A stretch of 64,000 bases of DNA from JAWAFC01 sp038890815. Its GTDB lineage: Archaea > Micrarchaeota > Micrarchaeia > Burarchaeales > JACRGF01. The position numbers were made by a program, and so were the translations under genes. Each line of letters starts with the position of its first letter. Within the stretch, counting starts at the first letter, position 1. Location: positions 62,001-126,000 of the forward strand of contig JAWAFC010000002.1 of NCBI GenBank assembly GCA_038890815.1, written 5' to 3'. Of this stretch, positions 30,988-39,583 are shown piece by piece. The notes below the pieces were generated by a model that did not search any database, was not told the origin of the DNA, and saw only the letters and a list, made by a program, of their open reading frames with translations.

Positions 30988-32163
30988 ATGTGTGCGAGGT
31001 TTAAAAAAATGATTCGCGTTTTTTTCAACCTGTCTCCGCGCCACAGGGTTCGCTTCCGCGAGACTGTCTGGCATCCACCTCCAGGAGTTATCTATGTGAA
31101 CAAAATCCCTCCCACCTGGAAGGATACAAACATCAGCCCGGCAGATCCACTGCGAGAGCGTGCTACAAATCTTTTGAAAAAAGTTATTGATATTTTCCGT
31201 ATTCCGAACATCCGCCTCGCCCGTCCGAACCTCCCATGCGACCTTATCCATGCACCCGGCCAGCTTTTGCTCAATCGCCAGCAGTGGGTGACAGAGATTG
31301 ACAACCCTGCGGTTCTCACTCTTTATAATCTCAACACGCTCTACTCACGAATAGGTCAGTTTTGGATAAAGCGATTTCTCCGCTCACGCCACTGCGGAGG
31401 GGTTATTGCTATTAGCCAGGCGGCAAAAAAAAGCCTTGCGAATGTTCTACGTGATGATGAAATAAACTCAAAAACTTCTGTTGTTTATCCTTTCGTACGT
31501 CTCTCGCCCTTTAGGAAAAAGCCGAGCGAGCACATCCGTCTCCTGTATGTGAGCACTAGTTTCTTCCGCAAGGGGGCGCGCGAGCTCCTCAAGGCATTCG
31601 AGAGGCTTAACAAGATGTTCCCCAATAAGCTTTCGCTCACTCTTGTCACAAACGCCCCCAAGGAATACATCTCACGCTATTCACGTTTTCCCAACATCCG
31701 TCTCCTTCCCGCAAACATTCCGAAGGAAATTCTTTATCGCGACTTTTTTTCGGATGCCGACATTTTTGTTGTTCCGACTTACCAGGACAGCTTCGGCCTC
31801 GTCAATCTCGAGGCCATGAGCGCCGGCCTGCCAGTTGTTGCTACTGATCTTTTCGCACTACCCGAGATGGTAGAAGACGGTAGAAACGGCTTCCTGCTAC
31901 CGTGCCCCATACCTTATTTTAGGCCGGATTACACACCGAATCCTGCCGTATGGTCATTGAACTTGGAGGAGTACTGCAGCCGAAAGGAGTTTCCGGAAAT
32001 AGTCAATGGGCTGATCGAAAAGTTGACCATACTCATTGAGGACGAAAAACTCAGGAGGCAAATGGGCGAACGCTCACTGAAAGCTGTTAAGGAAGGAAAG
32101 TTCAGCGAGAAAGTTCGCGCGGCCTCACTTATTCAAGCTTACCGCCGCGCGTTGGGTGAGTGA
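30988..32163 (+). CDS. Family 4 glycosyltransferase
   Basis: A 391-residue GT-B enzyme. The C-terminal half carries IRLLYVSTSFFRKGARELLK, LSLTLVTNAPKEYISRYSRF, IRLLPANIPKEILYRDFFSD and ADIFVVPTYQDSFGLVNLEA (the EX7E loop as DSFGLVNLE), then MSAGLPVVATDLFALPEMVE. The N-terminal half (TLYNLNTLYSRIGQFWIKRF, GGVIAISQAAKKSL) is the acceptor domain. ATG 30988 is consistent with a leaderless transcript from the TATA box; ATG 31009 (MIRVFFNL) is also possible. The stop lies just before the amidotransferase TTG start. Confidence 0.85.
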   Translation: MCARFKKMIRVFFNLSPRHRVRFRETVWHPPPGVIYVNKIPPTWKDTNISPADPLRERATNLLKKVIDIFRIPNIRLARPNLPCDLIHAPGQLLLNRQQWVTEIDNPAVLTLYNLNTLYSRIGQFWIKRFLRSRHCGGVIAISQAAKKSLANVLRDDEINSKTSVVYPFVRLSPFRKKPSEHIRLLYVSTSFFRKGARELLKAFERLNKMFPNKLSLTLVTNAPKEYISRYSRFPNIRLLPANIPKEILYRDFFSDADIFVVPTYQDSFGLVNLEAMSAGLPVVATDLFALPEMVEDGRNGFLLPCPIPYFRPDYTPNPAVWSLNLEEYCSRKEFPEIVNGLIEKLTILIEDEKLRRQMGERSLKAVKEGKFSEKVRAASLIQAYRRALGE

Positions 32164-32164
32164 A

Positions 32165-34099
32165 TTGTGCGGAATAGGTGGAATCTACTGTTTCAATGGT
32201 GGAAAAGTACGAAAGGCCGCTCTTAAAAGTATGATCTCGGTCCTGCGCCACAGGGGGCCGAACGGCTGTGGTGTGAGGGTCTTCGACTCGGCAGGCCTTG
32301 CTCATACACGCCTAAGCATTATCGACCTTTCGAAGCGCGCCACACAGCCAATGAGCAATGAGGATGGCAACTTATGGATCGTGCTTAATGGCGAAGTATA
32401 CAACTACCGTAAGCTCAGAAGCGAGCTCACGCAAAAAGGCCACCGTTTCAGGAGCGCGAGCGACACTGAGGTCATTCTCCATCTTTATGAAGAAGAGGGC
32501 GAGCGTTGCTTGTCACGCCTACGCGGAATGTTCGCATTCGCGCTTTACGACAGAAGAAAGAACGAAATGTTTCTCGCACGCGACAGGATAGGCGAGAAGC
32601 CTCTCGTATATGGGATTTTCAATAACGTTCTATATTTCGCCTCGGAGATTCCCGCCATTCTCAATGCTTCCGGCTGTCCTAGAGAAATCGACCTTGAGGC
32701 TCTCCATCATTACTTCTCTGATTCTTGGTATCATCCCCCCGCGCCCTACACGATCTTTAAGGGAATTAGGAAGCTGCCAGCTGGTTGCTTCGCGCGCGCC
32801 ACAAGAGAGGGACTCTGCATCAGGAAATATTGGTCTCTCGACTTTGGCAGAAAAAGCAAGGCAAGTGAGGCCGAGTTGTGCAGAAGCCTGCGCAATAGGT
32901 TGCGCGAGGCAGTGAGATTGCAACTCGAGAGCGATGTGCCAGTTGGCATCATGCTGTCTGGTGGCATCGACTCTTCCTCCATAGTGCTGGCCATGCGCGA
33001 GCTTGGGGTGCAGACCATCCGCTCTTTTGCTGTTGGCTTCAGCAAGGATGACGAGGAGCTACAGCGTGCGCGCCTCGCAGCAAAATTTTTTGGCACAAAA
33101 CATACCGAGCTCATAATAAAGGCCGATGATATCTCACGCTTGCCAGAGATGATCGCGCTTTATGGAGAGCCCATCAGTCTGTTGCCTGCGTTCTACACGT
33201 TCGAGCTCTCAAGGCTCATGAATCGACATGTCACGGTTGTGCTCACTGGCAACGGCGGCGATGAGCTCTTCGGAGGATACGACTACTATAACAGAGTGCG
33301 CCTACTCTCTATTCTCTCACGTATTGATTTCCTTTTACCGCATTCTCTGTTTGGACTAGCCGGCAGAGCGCTCGGCGCGCTCTTTACAAAAGGCTTTCTT
33401 TCCGAAATCGCATTGGGCTTGCGTATTCTTGGTAGCAGTTTTTTCAAGAGAAAGGGCTTGTCGGCTCGCGAGGATGGCGAGCGGCTCCGCCGTTCTCTCT
33501 ACTCCCCGGCAGTGCGTGAAAAACTGGCACGCTCGGATACTGGAAGACTGCTCGATGACGCTTTCGCCGAACCGCAGTGCGGAAGCTACTTTGATCGTGT
33601 GCTATACGCAGACCTGACCGTAGGCAACTCGCACTCCGTAGTGGTCTCAAGCGACGTGGGCGGCATGGCACACGCGCTTGAGATGCGCTCCCCTTTTCTC
33701 GACCCAGGGCTTCTTGAGTTCTCCTCCATCCTGCCTGAACGAATGAAAGTTCGTTCTCTTTTTGACCCCTCACAGAACAAGTACATCCTCAAGAAAGCTA
33801 TTGAGAGCGATGTGCCCGCGGAGATCGTATCTGCAAAAAAAATGGGCTTCGGGTTCAACATTCCTTGGCGTGCCTGGATGAAAACGAAGTGGAGGCGCAC
33901 CATACATAGCCTGTTGTTTGATGGCTCGCTTGCCCGCTCGGGTCTGTTCGACATGAACTTCGTTAAAAAAATTTTTGAAGAGAATTCAAGCGGAAGAGCA
34001 GACCACTCTAGACTACTTTTTGCTCTAGTTGTCTTCTCGATCTGGTACAAGCTCTTTATTGAGCGCGTTTCTGTGAAAAGACTAAAACTTAAATTCTGA
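32165..34099 (+). CDS. AsnB-type glutamine amidotransferase 2
   Basis: A 644-residue class II amidotransferase with ATP-PPase domain. TTG 32165 is selected although a GTG three codons earlier gives a longer frame, because only the TTG puts Cys at position 2 (CGIGGIYCF) to become the N-terminal nucleophile. Motifs: LRHRGPNGCGVRVFD, GEVYNYRKLR, ASDTEVILHLYEEEG, PVGIMLSGGIDSSSIVLAM, and GNGGDELFGGYDYYN. It differs from the other two copies in sequence and length, so it probably has its own substrate. It follows a GT4 and ends convergent with the flippase (11-base overlap). Confidence 0.84.
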   Translation: MCGIGGIYCFNGGKVRKAALKSMISVLRHRGPNGCGVRVFDSAGLAHTRLSIIDLSKRATQPMSNEDGNLWIVLNGEVYNYRKLRSELTQKGHRFRSASDTEVILHLYEEEGERCLSRLRGMFAFALYDRRKNEMFLARDRIGEKPLVYGIFNNVLYFASEIPAILNASGCPREIDLEALHHYFSDSWYHPPAPYTIFKGIRKLPAGCFARATREGLCIRKYWSLDFGRKSKASEAELCRSLRNRLREAVRLQLESDVPVGIMLSGGIDSSSIVLAMRELGVQTIRSFAVGFSKDDEELQRARLAAKFFGTKHTELIIKADDISRLPEMIALYGEPISLLPAFYTFELSRLMNRHVTVVLTGNGGDELFGGYDYYNRVRLLSILSRIDFLLPHSLFGLAGRALGALFTKGFLSEIALGLRILGSSFFKRKGLSAREDGERLRRSLYSPAVREKLARSDTGRLLDDAFAEPQCGSYFDRVLYADLTVGNSHSVVVSSDVGGMAHALEMRSPFLDPGLLEFSSILPERMKVRSLFDPSQNKYILKKAIESDVPAEIVSAKKMGFGFNIPWRAWMKTKWRRTIHSLLFDGSLARSGLFDMNFVKKIFEENSSGRADHSRLLFALVVFSIWYKLFIERVSVKRLKLKF

Positions 34100-35594
34100 T
34101 TGCACCTCTCGCTATTTTCAGTAGTTCGGCGGGTTCCACTGCCCTGAAAAGAAAAAGTAGCAGGCCGTAGGCAAGTGTGGCGACCAGACCAAAAAACAGT
34201 AATATCCTCCAGCTGGATTCGAAACCGGCGAGAAGCTGTGAGAGCACGAGCAGGCAGATGAGAGAGGCCACGGCTGGCTTGAGCAGAAGTTGTACGTCGA
34301 ACGGAATGTCCGCGTGCCTGAGCGCGTAGGCTGTAATAACTCCTGCAGACAGGAACTTCATTGCCAGTATGGATGCCACTATTCCCATTAGGCCGAACAC
34401 CGGAATAAGCGTTACATAGAGGAGGACCTGAAGAACGGTGGTAGCGAAGTTTATTCGTGCGGATATGTCAATCCTTCCTGTGCCTGTCAGTAGCATGTCT
34501 GCAGCCTGAAAGAGTGTGAAGGCAATTGTCAGAGGCGACAGATAGACAAGAAGCGTGCTGGCCTCCGCATACTGAATCCCATAAACTAATTTCACAAAGC
34601 CCGGTGCGAGTAGGGCTATGCCCAATACTGCCCAAAAAGAAAAGGCGAGCCCATACTGTAGTGTCTTTTTGTACATTACCGCTTTCTTCTCAGGTTTCCT
34701 TGCATAAGAAGAAACAAAAACAGCCGAGCTGAACGGGAACACTGAGTTAGGGAAGTTTGCCCACGAAAAGGCTGTTCGAAAAATGCCAATAGCAGAGGCA
34801 GGCAAGAAGAGCGCCGTTATCGGCGCGTCGATAAACATAGAAATAAGATAGTTAAACGTAACAAGCGTGCCATAAGCGAAATATCTCCTTACAACCTTCG
34901 GCATACCCTCAATCGTTGTCTCGAAATTCGGGAAAAGAACCCTTCTCTTTGCATAAAGCAGCGCAATCGCGAGTGTCAGGCTCGCTGCAGCTGACAGCAC
35001 GAAAGCCCAGAGCACGCTCACAAAACCCCCAAATGCAAAGAAAAAGATGAACGGAAGGATTGCCCTTAGCCCAAAGTGTGTCGCGGTTGTCAGGAAAGTG
35101 TAAAACGATTTTCTGAGAGCCGAGAACACCGTAGCATAAAACCCAGACAATGAGTAGAGTGCAGTAAGAAGAGCGCTCACCTTAATTGGTTCCGAAAGGG
35201 ACGGATTCTTGAGGCCGAGGGCTATCCATGGCGCTAGGAGAAAAAGGAGTGCTGCAGCGAGCGCCGACAGCATCCACTTAGATTTCTCGAAGAACCTGAA
35301 GTACGCCCACGCACGCTCGCCGTGTCTCTGGGGGATAAAGTAGAGGGCTGCCATTCCGATGCCGAACTCGGTGAAGAACAACCACAGGCTCGAGACTGCT
35401 ATCACTAGGGAGAGCAGGCCGAACCCCTCGCTTCCCAACAGCGTAGGAAAAAACCACACGTATACGAGGCTTGTCACTACTGTGGAGTACTGCGCTGCGA
35501 CCGCGAAAACGTTCTCACGCGCCACTACCAAATACCATGGGGGTTTTTTCTTCATTGCCTCACGGGCATCTTCCACACATGAAAATGAACCCAT
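34089..35594 (-). CDS. Wzx-like polysaccharide flippase
   Basis: A membrane protein of about 500 residues with around 12-14 hydrophobic segments, of the MOP (polysaccharide transporter) superfamily, which moves lipid-linked oligosaccharides across the membrane. Evidence: YSTVVTSLVYVWFFPTLLGS then EGFGLLSLVIAVSSLWLFFT near the N-terminus, the repeated GYAxxF-type helices, and a late LLVYLSPLTIAFTLFQAADM. Polar residues within helices (FTEFGIGMAALYF) match Wzx-type exporters. ATG 35594 lies 2 bases after the upstream methyltransferase stop. It would link cytoplasmic glycan assembly with the AglB transfer step. Confidence 0.82.
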   Translation of the reverse strand: MGSFSCVEDAREAMKKKPPWYLVVARENVFAVAAQYSTVVTSLVYVWFFPTLLGSEGFGLLSLVIAVSSLWLFFTEFGIGMAALYFIPQRHGERAWAYFRFFEKSKWMLSALAAALLFLLAPWIALGLKNPSLSEPIKVSALLTALYSLSGFYATVFSALRKSFYTFLTTATHFGLRAILPFIFFFAFGGFVSVLWAFVLSAAASLTLAIALLYAKRRVLFPNFETTIEGMPKVVRRYFAYGTLVTFNYLISMFIDAPITALFLPASAIGIFRTAFSWANFPNSVFPFSSAVFVSSYARKPEKKAVMYKKTLQYGLAFSFWAVLGIALLAPGFVKLVYGIQYAEASTLLVYLSPLTIAFTLFQAADMLLTGTGRIDISARINFATTVLQVLLYVTLIPVFGLMGIVASILAMKFLSAGVITAYALRHADIPFDVQLLLKPAVASLICLLVLSQLLAGFESSWRILLFFGLVATLAYGLLLFLFRAVEPAELLKIARGAIRI

Positions 35595-35596
35595 CA

Positions 35597-36268
35597 CTAT
35601 TTTTTCCCTACATACAAAAGCTCGGAGCCGTTTCCTGGGAGAAAAGGGCCTCCCGGAAGCAAGTAGCTCAACATGAACATGCGGTAACTGAAAGATTCGC
35701 ACACAACTGTTTTGAACCCGCTTATCTCAAGTGCTTGCCTAAGCGACAGTCTTGTAAACGGCTTTACGTGCGTGGGGTCCGACCAAAAGCTGAATCCCAC
35801 TTTTTCAATGTCCGGAGTCCGAATGATGATTATGCCGTCCCTTTTTAGTCGGCTGTGGAGACCTTTAAGCACTGAAACAGGGTCATCCAGATGCTCCAGA
35901 ACATGGTTTAGGATTAGCACGTCCACAGAATTTTTTGCCAAAGGAATCTTTTTCCGCACGTCAGCCTGACAGAAAACAATCCCTTTTGCTTCTAGTTTTT
36001 TTCTGTATGTCGCATCGATATCCACCGCAATCTTTTCCTTTATCCTCCGGTCCATCAGAGAGAGCGCCCAGCCATCGCCAGGCCCAATCTCCACAACCGA
36101 CAGGCCTGGTTTGTTGCAGTACCGGTCAATAAAAAATTTCAGAAATACCGCGTAGTGGTTTTTTTGTCCAATTTGTGAGACAGCCTTCCTTTCCAACAAG
36201 TAGGTAATCCACCTGGAAAGCAATCCCTTCTTTTCCCGATATCTCTCTGCGACCTTTAGGTATCCCAT
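35597..36268 (-). CDS. SAM-dependent methyltransferase, glycan cluster
   Basis: A class I methyltransferase of about 223 residues: LSVVEIGPGDGWALSLMD is motif I, KIAVDIDATYRKKLEAKGIV motif II, VDVLILNHVLEHLDDPVSVL the post-motif helix, and IIIRTPDIEKVGFSFWSDPT followed by HVKPFTRLSLRQAL. This last portion resembles Methyltransf_23 proteins in glycan clusters. ATG 36268 is favoured; GGAGGT 12 bases and AAGG 8 bases upstream give weak support. It overlaps nothing. The acceptor is unknown; neighbours argue for a sugar. Confidence 0.78.
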   Translation of the reverse strand: MGYLKVAERYREKKGLLSRWITYLLERKAVSQIGQKNHYAVFLKFFIDRYCNKPGLSVVEIGPGDGWALSLMDRRIKEKIAVDIDATYRKKLEAKGIVFCQADVRKKIPLAKNSVDVLILNHVLEHLDDPVSVLKGLHSRLKRDGIIIIRTPDIEKVGFSFWSDPTHVKPFTRLSLRQALEISGFKTVVCESFSYRMFMLSYLLPGGPFLPGNGSELLYVGKK

Positions 36269-36278
36269 TGAATTCGCC

Positions 36279-37025
36279 TTACCTCCTTTTTTCATGGCGC
36301 GTCCCGCCAGGAGGAAGTACCCCCTCCATCATCCTGTTCGCCGCGCGGTAGCTCTCTATTGTGCCTATGTCGAGCCAGTAGTCTGGGTCATACACGAAGC
36401 CAGCGAGCCTGCCTTCCCTTGCGAGCTTTGGGAATACCACCTCCTCCACCTTTGCTTTCCTGTGCGGGAGGAGCTCGAGCACACTCTTGCTAAGGACATA
36501 ATAGCCAGCATTGGCTAGGTTGCTGGGCGCTTCCTCCTTCCTCGGCTTCTCCACAAACTTCGTGACTAAGTCGTCCTTAAGCTCGGCAATGCCGAACCTG
36601 CTTACCTCATGCCACGGAACCCTGAACAGCGCTATTGTAGCGAGCTTTTCTTTTTTCCTATGGAATTTCACCATCTCTCCAATGTCTATATTCGTAACAT
36701 TGTCCCCGTACGCCACGACAATATCCTCGTTTATCTCCTTTTCCACGCACACAGCCCTCAGGTCGCCACCTGTTTCCCATCCAAGCGTCTGTACTGTCTC
36801 GATCACGATGTTGTCACGGGGAGTGTGCCTGAGATAATTTTCCAGCGTCTCGCGCATGTGCGACACTGCTACATAAATTGTTTTGATTTCCCTACAGGTA
36901 AGGAGGTTATCGATAACGTAGTCGATGACTGGTTTCCCTCCAACGGGCAGAAGTGGTTTTGGGATAGCATATGTCAGTGGGCGAAGCCTCGTCCCTTTCC
37001 CTGCAGCCAATATTACAGCCTTCAT
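36279..37025 (-). CDS. Sugar-1-phosphate nucleotidyltransferase
   Basis: A 248-residue NTP-transferase with a complete signature MKAVILAAGKGTRLRPLTYA then IPKPLLPVGGKPVIDYVIDN. Metal site: VAYGDNVTNIDIGEMVKF. Sugar side: KFVEKPRKEEAPSNLANAGY then YVLSKSVLELLP. It resembles glucose-1-phosphate thymidylyl- or uridylyltransferases and archaeal mannose-1-phosphate guanylyltransferases. ATG 37025 was chosen because it follows the dehydrogenase stop by 4 bases with GGTGA just upstream. Coupling with the UDP-glucose dehydrogenase suggests that the two act in sequence. Confidence 0.86.
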   Translation of the reverse strand: MKAVILAAGKGTRLRPLTYAIPKPLLPVGGKPVIDYVIDNLLTCREIKTIYVAVSHMRETLENYLRHTPRDNIVIETVQTLGWETGGDLRAVCVEKEINEDIVVAYGDNVTNIDIGEMVKFHRKKEKLATIALFRVPWHEVSRFGIAELKDDLVTKFVEKPRKEEAPSNLANAGYYVLSKSVLELLPHRKAKVEEVVFPKLAREGRLAGFVYDPDYWLDIGTIESYRAANRMMEGVLPPGGTRHEKRR

Positions 37026-37029
37026 CTTT

Positions 37030-38346
37030 TCACCCAACGCTTTTCCTCCCAATCCCCCTGTAGCAAAGACCGGCAAGTGCTTTTCTTGGTAGCACGTCTC
37101 TTCCTTCAATCACGACCGCTGGCTTGCTGGCCATAAGCGAAAAGTCCTTTTGAGAAAGCCGCTTATATTCTTTCCATGCTGTAAGGATGATGCATGCATC
37201 AGAACCCTTCAACGCAGCATGCGCGCTTTCGGCATATGCAATTTTTTCACCGAAGGTATTTTTCGCGTTCTCCATTGCTTTTGGATCATGCGCTATGACC
37301 GAAGCGCCCTCCTTTAGCAGCGCAGGGATCACTTTCAGAGATGGCGCCTCCCTCATGTCGTCAGTATTCTCTTTGAAGGCAAGGCCTAGCACCGCGATGC
37401 GCTTCCCGCGCAAAGTCCCGAGCGCTTCCTTTGCCAGCTCGATTGTTTTGAGCGGCTGCTGTGCATTCACATCCAGCACGGCCTGGATTATCCTTGGCTC
37501 AACGCCTACGCTCCTGGCTGTGTGCGCAAGTGAGGCAACATCCTTTGGAAAGCAGCTTCCGCCGAAGCCAACGCCAGCATTCAAGAAGGCCCGTCCGATC
37601 CTCCTGTCGAGACCCATGCCATCAGCAATATCATATACATCAATTCCGAGCTTCTGGCAGATGTTCGCAATCTCATTGATAAAGGAAATTTTTGTGGCAA
37701 GAAAGGCGTTGCTTGCGTACTTTATCATCTCGGCAGTCCGCCAGTCAGTCTGCAGGAAAGGACACTTGAAACGTGTGTAGAGCTTGCGCATCGCAGTGAC
37801 ATCCATTTTATTCTGCGCTCCGACGACAATCCTGTCCGGGTTGAAGAAATCGAAAACTGCATTTCCTTCTCTGAGAAACTCCGGGTTGGCACACGCGCCG
37901 AAGCCATCACCGAATTTTTTTCCGCTCGTCTTCTCAATTATCCCAACAATTTTTTCTGTAGTGCCCGGTGGGACTGTGCTCTTGACAACAACTACCGGGC
38001 GTTTTTTGCTTTCCGCGAGCGCCCTGCCAATGTTCGAGGCTGCCTCCTCAACAAACCGCAGGTCTGTCGAGCCATCCGCTCTGCTCGGTGTGCCTACGCA
38101 GATGAAGACTATCTCCGACTCAGCAATCGCGCTTTTTCCATTGGTCGTTGCCGATAGCTTTTTTCTCTTAACATTTTTTCTGATCAGCACGTCGAGGCCA
38201 GGCTCGAATACGGGCGCGCGTCCGCTGTTGATGGCATTTACCTTTTCTTTGTCAACATCAATGCACGTTACGTGGTTGCCCAGCTCGGCTAGTCCAGCAG
38301 CCTGCACAGAGCCGACATAGCCAACGCCGACAACAGCGATTCTCAT
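37030..38346 (-). CDS. UDP-glucose 6-dehydrogenase (UDP-sugar dehydrogenase)
   Basis: A 438-residue NAD-dependent dehydrogenase that converts UDP-glucose to UDP-glucuronate in two oxidation steps. Evidence: RIAVVGVGYVGSVQAAGLAE, PGLDVLIRKNVKRKKLSATT, FICVGTPSRADGSTDLRFVE, SGCANPEFLREGNAVFDFFN-like region, TAEMIKYASNAFLATKISF, the catalytic Cys loop GVGFGGSCFPKDVASLAHTA, and IAVLGLAFKENTDDMREAP. All residues normally needed are present, in contrast to the WbpA-like paralogue. The product could feed the UXS and the 4-epimerase. It starts a minus-strand operon of dehydrogenase, nucleotidyltransferase, methyltransferase and flippase. Confidence 0.9.
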   Translation of the reverse strand: MRIAVVGVGYVGSVQAAGLAELGNHVTCIDVDKEKVNAINSGRAPVFEPGLDVLIRKNVKRKKLSATTNGKSAIAESEIVFICVGTPSRADGSTDLRFVEEAASNIGRALAESKKRPVVVVKSTVPPGTTEKIVGIIEKTSGKKFGDGFGACANPEFLREGNAVFDFFNPDRIVVGAQNKMDVTAMRKLYTRFKCPFLQTDWRTAEMIKYASNAFLATKISFINEIANICQKLGIDVYDIADGMGLDRRIGRAFLNAGVGFGGSCFPKDVASLAHTARSVGVEPRIIQAVLDVNAQQPLKTIELAKEALGTLRGKRIAVLGLAFKENTDDMREAPSLKVIPALLKEGASVIAHDPKAMENAKNTFGEKIAYAESAHAALKGSDACIILTAWKEYKRLSQKDFSLMASKPAVVIEGRDVLPRKALAGLCYRGIGRKSVG

Positions 38347-38401
38347 ATAATGTCTTTGGCATGTAATTATTAATGTACATTTCTACTAAGCTAAGAAAAG
38401 C

Positions 38402-39583
38402 ATGCGCATCTGCATGGTATCAACCGATTTTCCATATGCCACCGCTAGGGGCGTGATCACCCAAGGCGGAGGTGGGGCCTGCATCGCCCAGCTAGTGGAG
38501 GCACTCCTTCGAAGAGGGCATAAGGTTACTGTAGTCACGCGAGCCGAAGAAAGCGGCCCCGTAAAGGAATTGTTTAACATTCCAATTATACGCACGCGTT
38601 TCGCCTGGCTAGGCTTCCGTGAGAGCAAAATAACCCACTCGCTGTTTTCCTTGCCAGCGCTCTTTCGCGTGCTGGCAAGCGGACACTTCGATCTTATTCA
38701 CGCTCACAATCCAGCAGCCGCGCTTCCATCTATCCTCGCTGCCCGTTGGTTCTGCCTCCCCTTACTTCTCACCATGCACGGCCCCTGGGCGAGTGTGAGG
38801 CAGCGTGCTGTCATCAGATGGCTTGCGCGCAGAATAGAGCACATAGCACTGCTAGGGGCTGACCATATCACTGCCGATTCACACGCGTTACTGAACGAAC
38901 TTGTGGCAATTCATCACCTCTCACGCTCGAAATTCACCTGCATCCCAAACGCTGTGGACACCACAATGTTTTCTCCGGAAAAGATGACGCAGTCTGCCGC
39001 ACGACGAAAACTTGGCCTCCCCGCAAAAGGAAAGGTTGTTTTGTTTACTGGCAGGTTTGTGGCAGAGAAGGGCTTGCCCGATCTCCTCGAAGCAGCATCC
39101 ATACTTTTGGGGAAAGGCGAAAAATTCACCCTACTCTTAATTGGTGGCGGTTTTGATGAGCATGTCGTCAGGGATTGGTTAGCACGGCACAATGGCTTCC
39201 GCAACCACATCATCGTTAAGCCTTACGTCGCGTACGAGAACATGCCAATAGCGTACATTGCCAGCGATGTGTTTGCACTTCCTTCCCTAGCCGAAGGCAT
39301 GTCACGTTCTCTGATGGAGGCCGTAGCGTGCGGCAGGCCAGTTATCGCGACAGATGTAGGAGGTAATCCCGAGATAGTGCAGAGGGAATTTGGCATGCTG
39401 GTTCCGCCGCGAAACCCACCGGCTCTGGCCGAAGCCATCCACGTACTCCTCGCAGACGAGAAAAAAAGGAAAAAGATGGGAATGGCGGCGAGGGCTTTTG
39501 CCCAAAAACACCTGAGCATCGCTGCAAGGGTGCGCGCCTTCGAAAAAATCTACGAAAAACTGGTGGCGGGATGTGCGGAATAG
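38402..39583 (+). CDS. Family 4 glycosyltransferase
   Basis: A 393-residue GT-B enzyme. MRICMVSTDFPYATARGVIT then QGGGGACIAQLVEALLRRGH is the acceptor-domain start; HAHNPAAALPSILAA, VDTTMFSPEKM, VVLFTGRFVAEKGLPDLLEA, LLIGGGFDEHV, and the EX7E region SLAEGMSRSLMEAVACGRPV then IATDVGGNPEIV give a complete retaining GT4. The start ATG 38402 stands in an AT-rich divergent spacer (TAATTATTAATGTAC), probably the promoter of both this gene and the dehydrogenase. Its end overlaps the amidotransferase start by 13 bases. Confidence 0.88.
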   Translation: MRICMVSTDFPYATARGVITQGGGGACIAQLVEALLRRGHKVTVVTRAEESGPVKELFNIPIIRTRFAWLGFRESKITHSLFSLPALFRVLASGHFDLIHAHNPAAALPSILAARWFCLPLLLTMHGPWASVRQRAVIRWLARRIEHIALLGADHITADSHALLNELVAIHHLSRSKFTCIPNAVDTTMFSPEKMTQSAARRKLGLPAKGKVVLFTGRFVAEKGLPDLLEAASILLGKGEKFTLLLIGGGFDEHVVRDWLARHNGFRNHIIVKPYVAYENMPIAYIASDVFALPSLAEGMSRSLMEAVACGRPVIATDVGGNPEIVQREFGMLVPPRNPPALAEAIHVLLADEKKRKKMGMAARAFAQKHLSIAARVRAFEKIYEKLVAGCAE

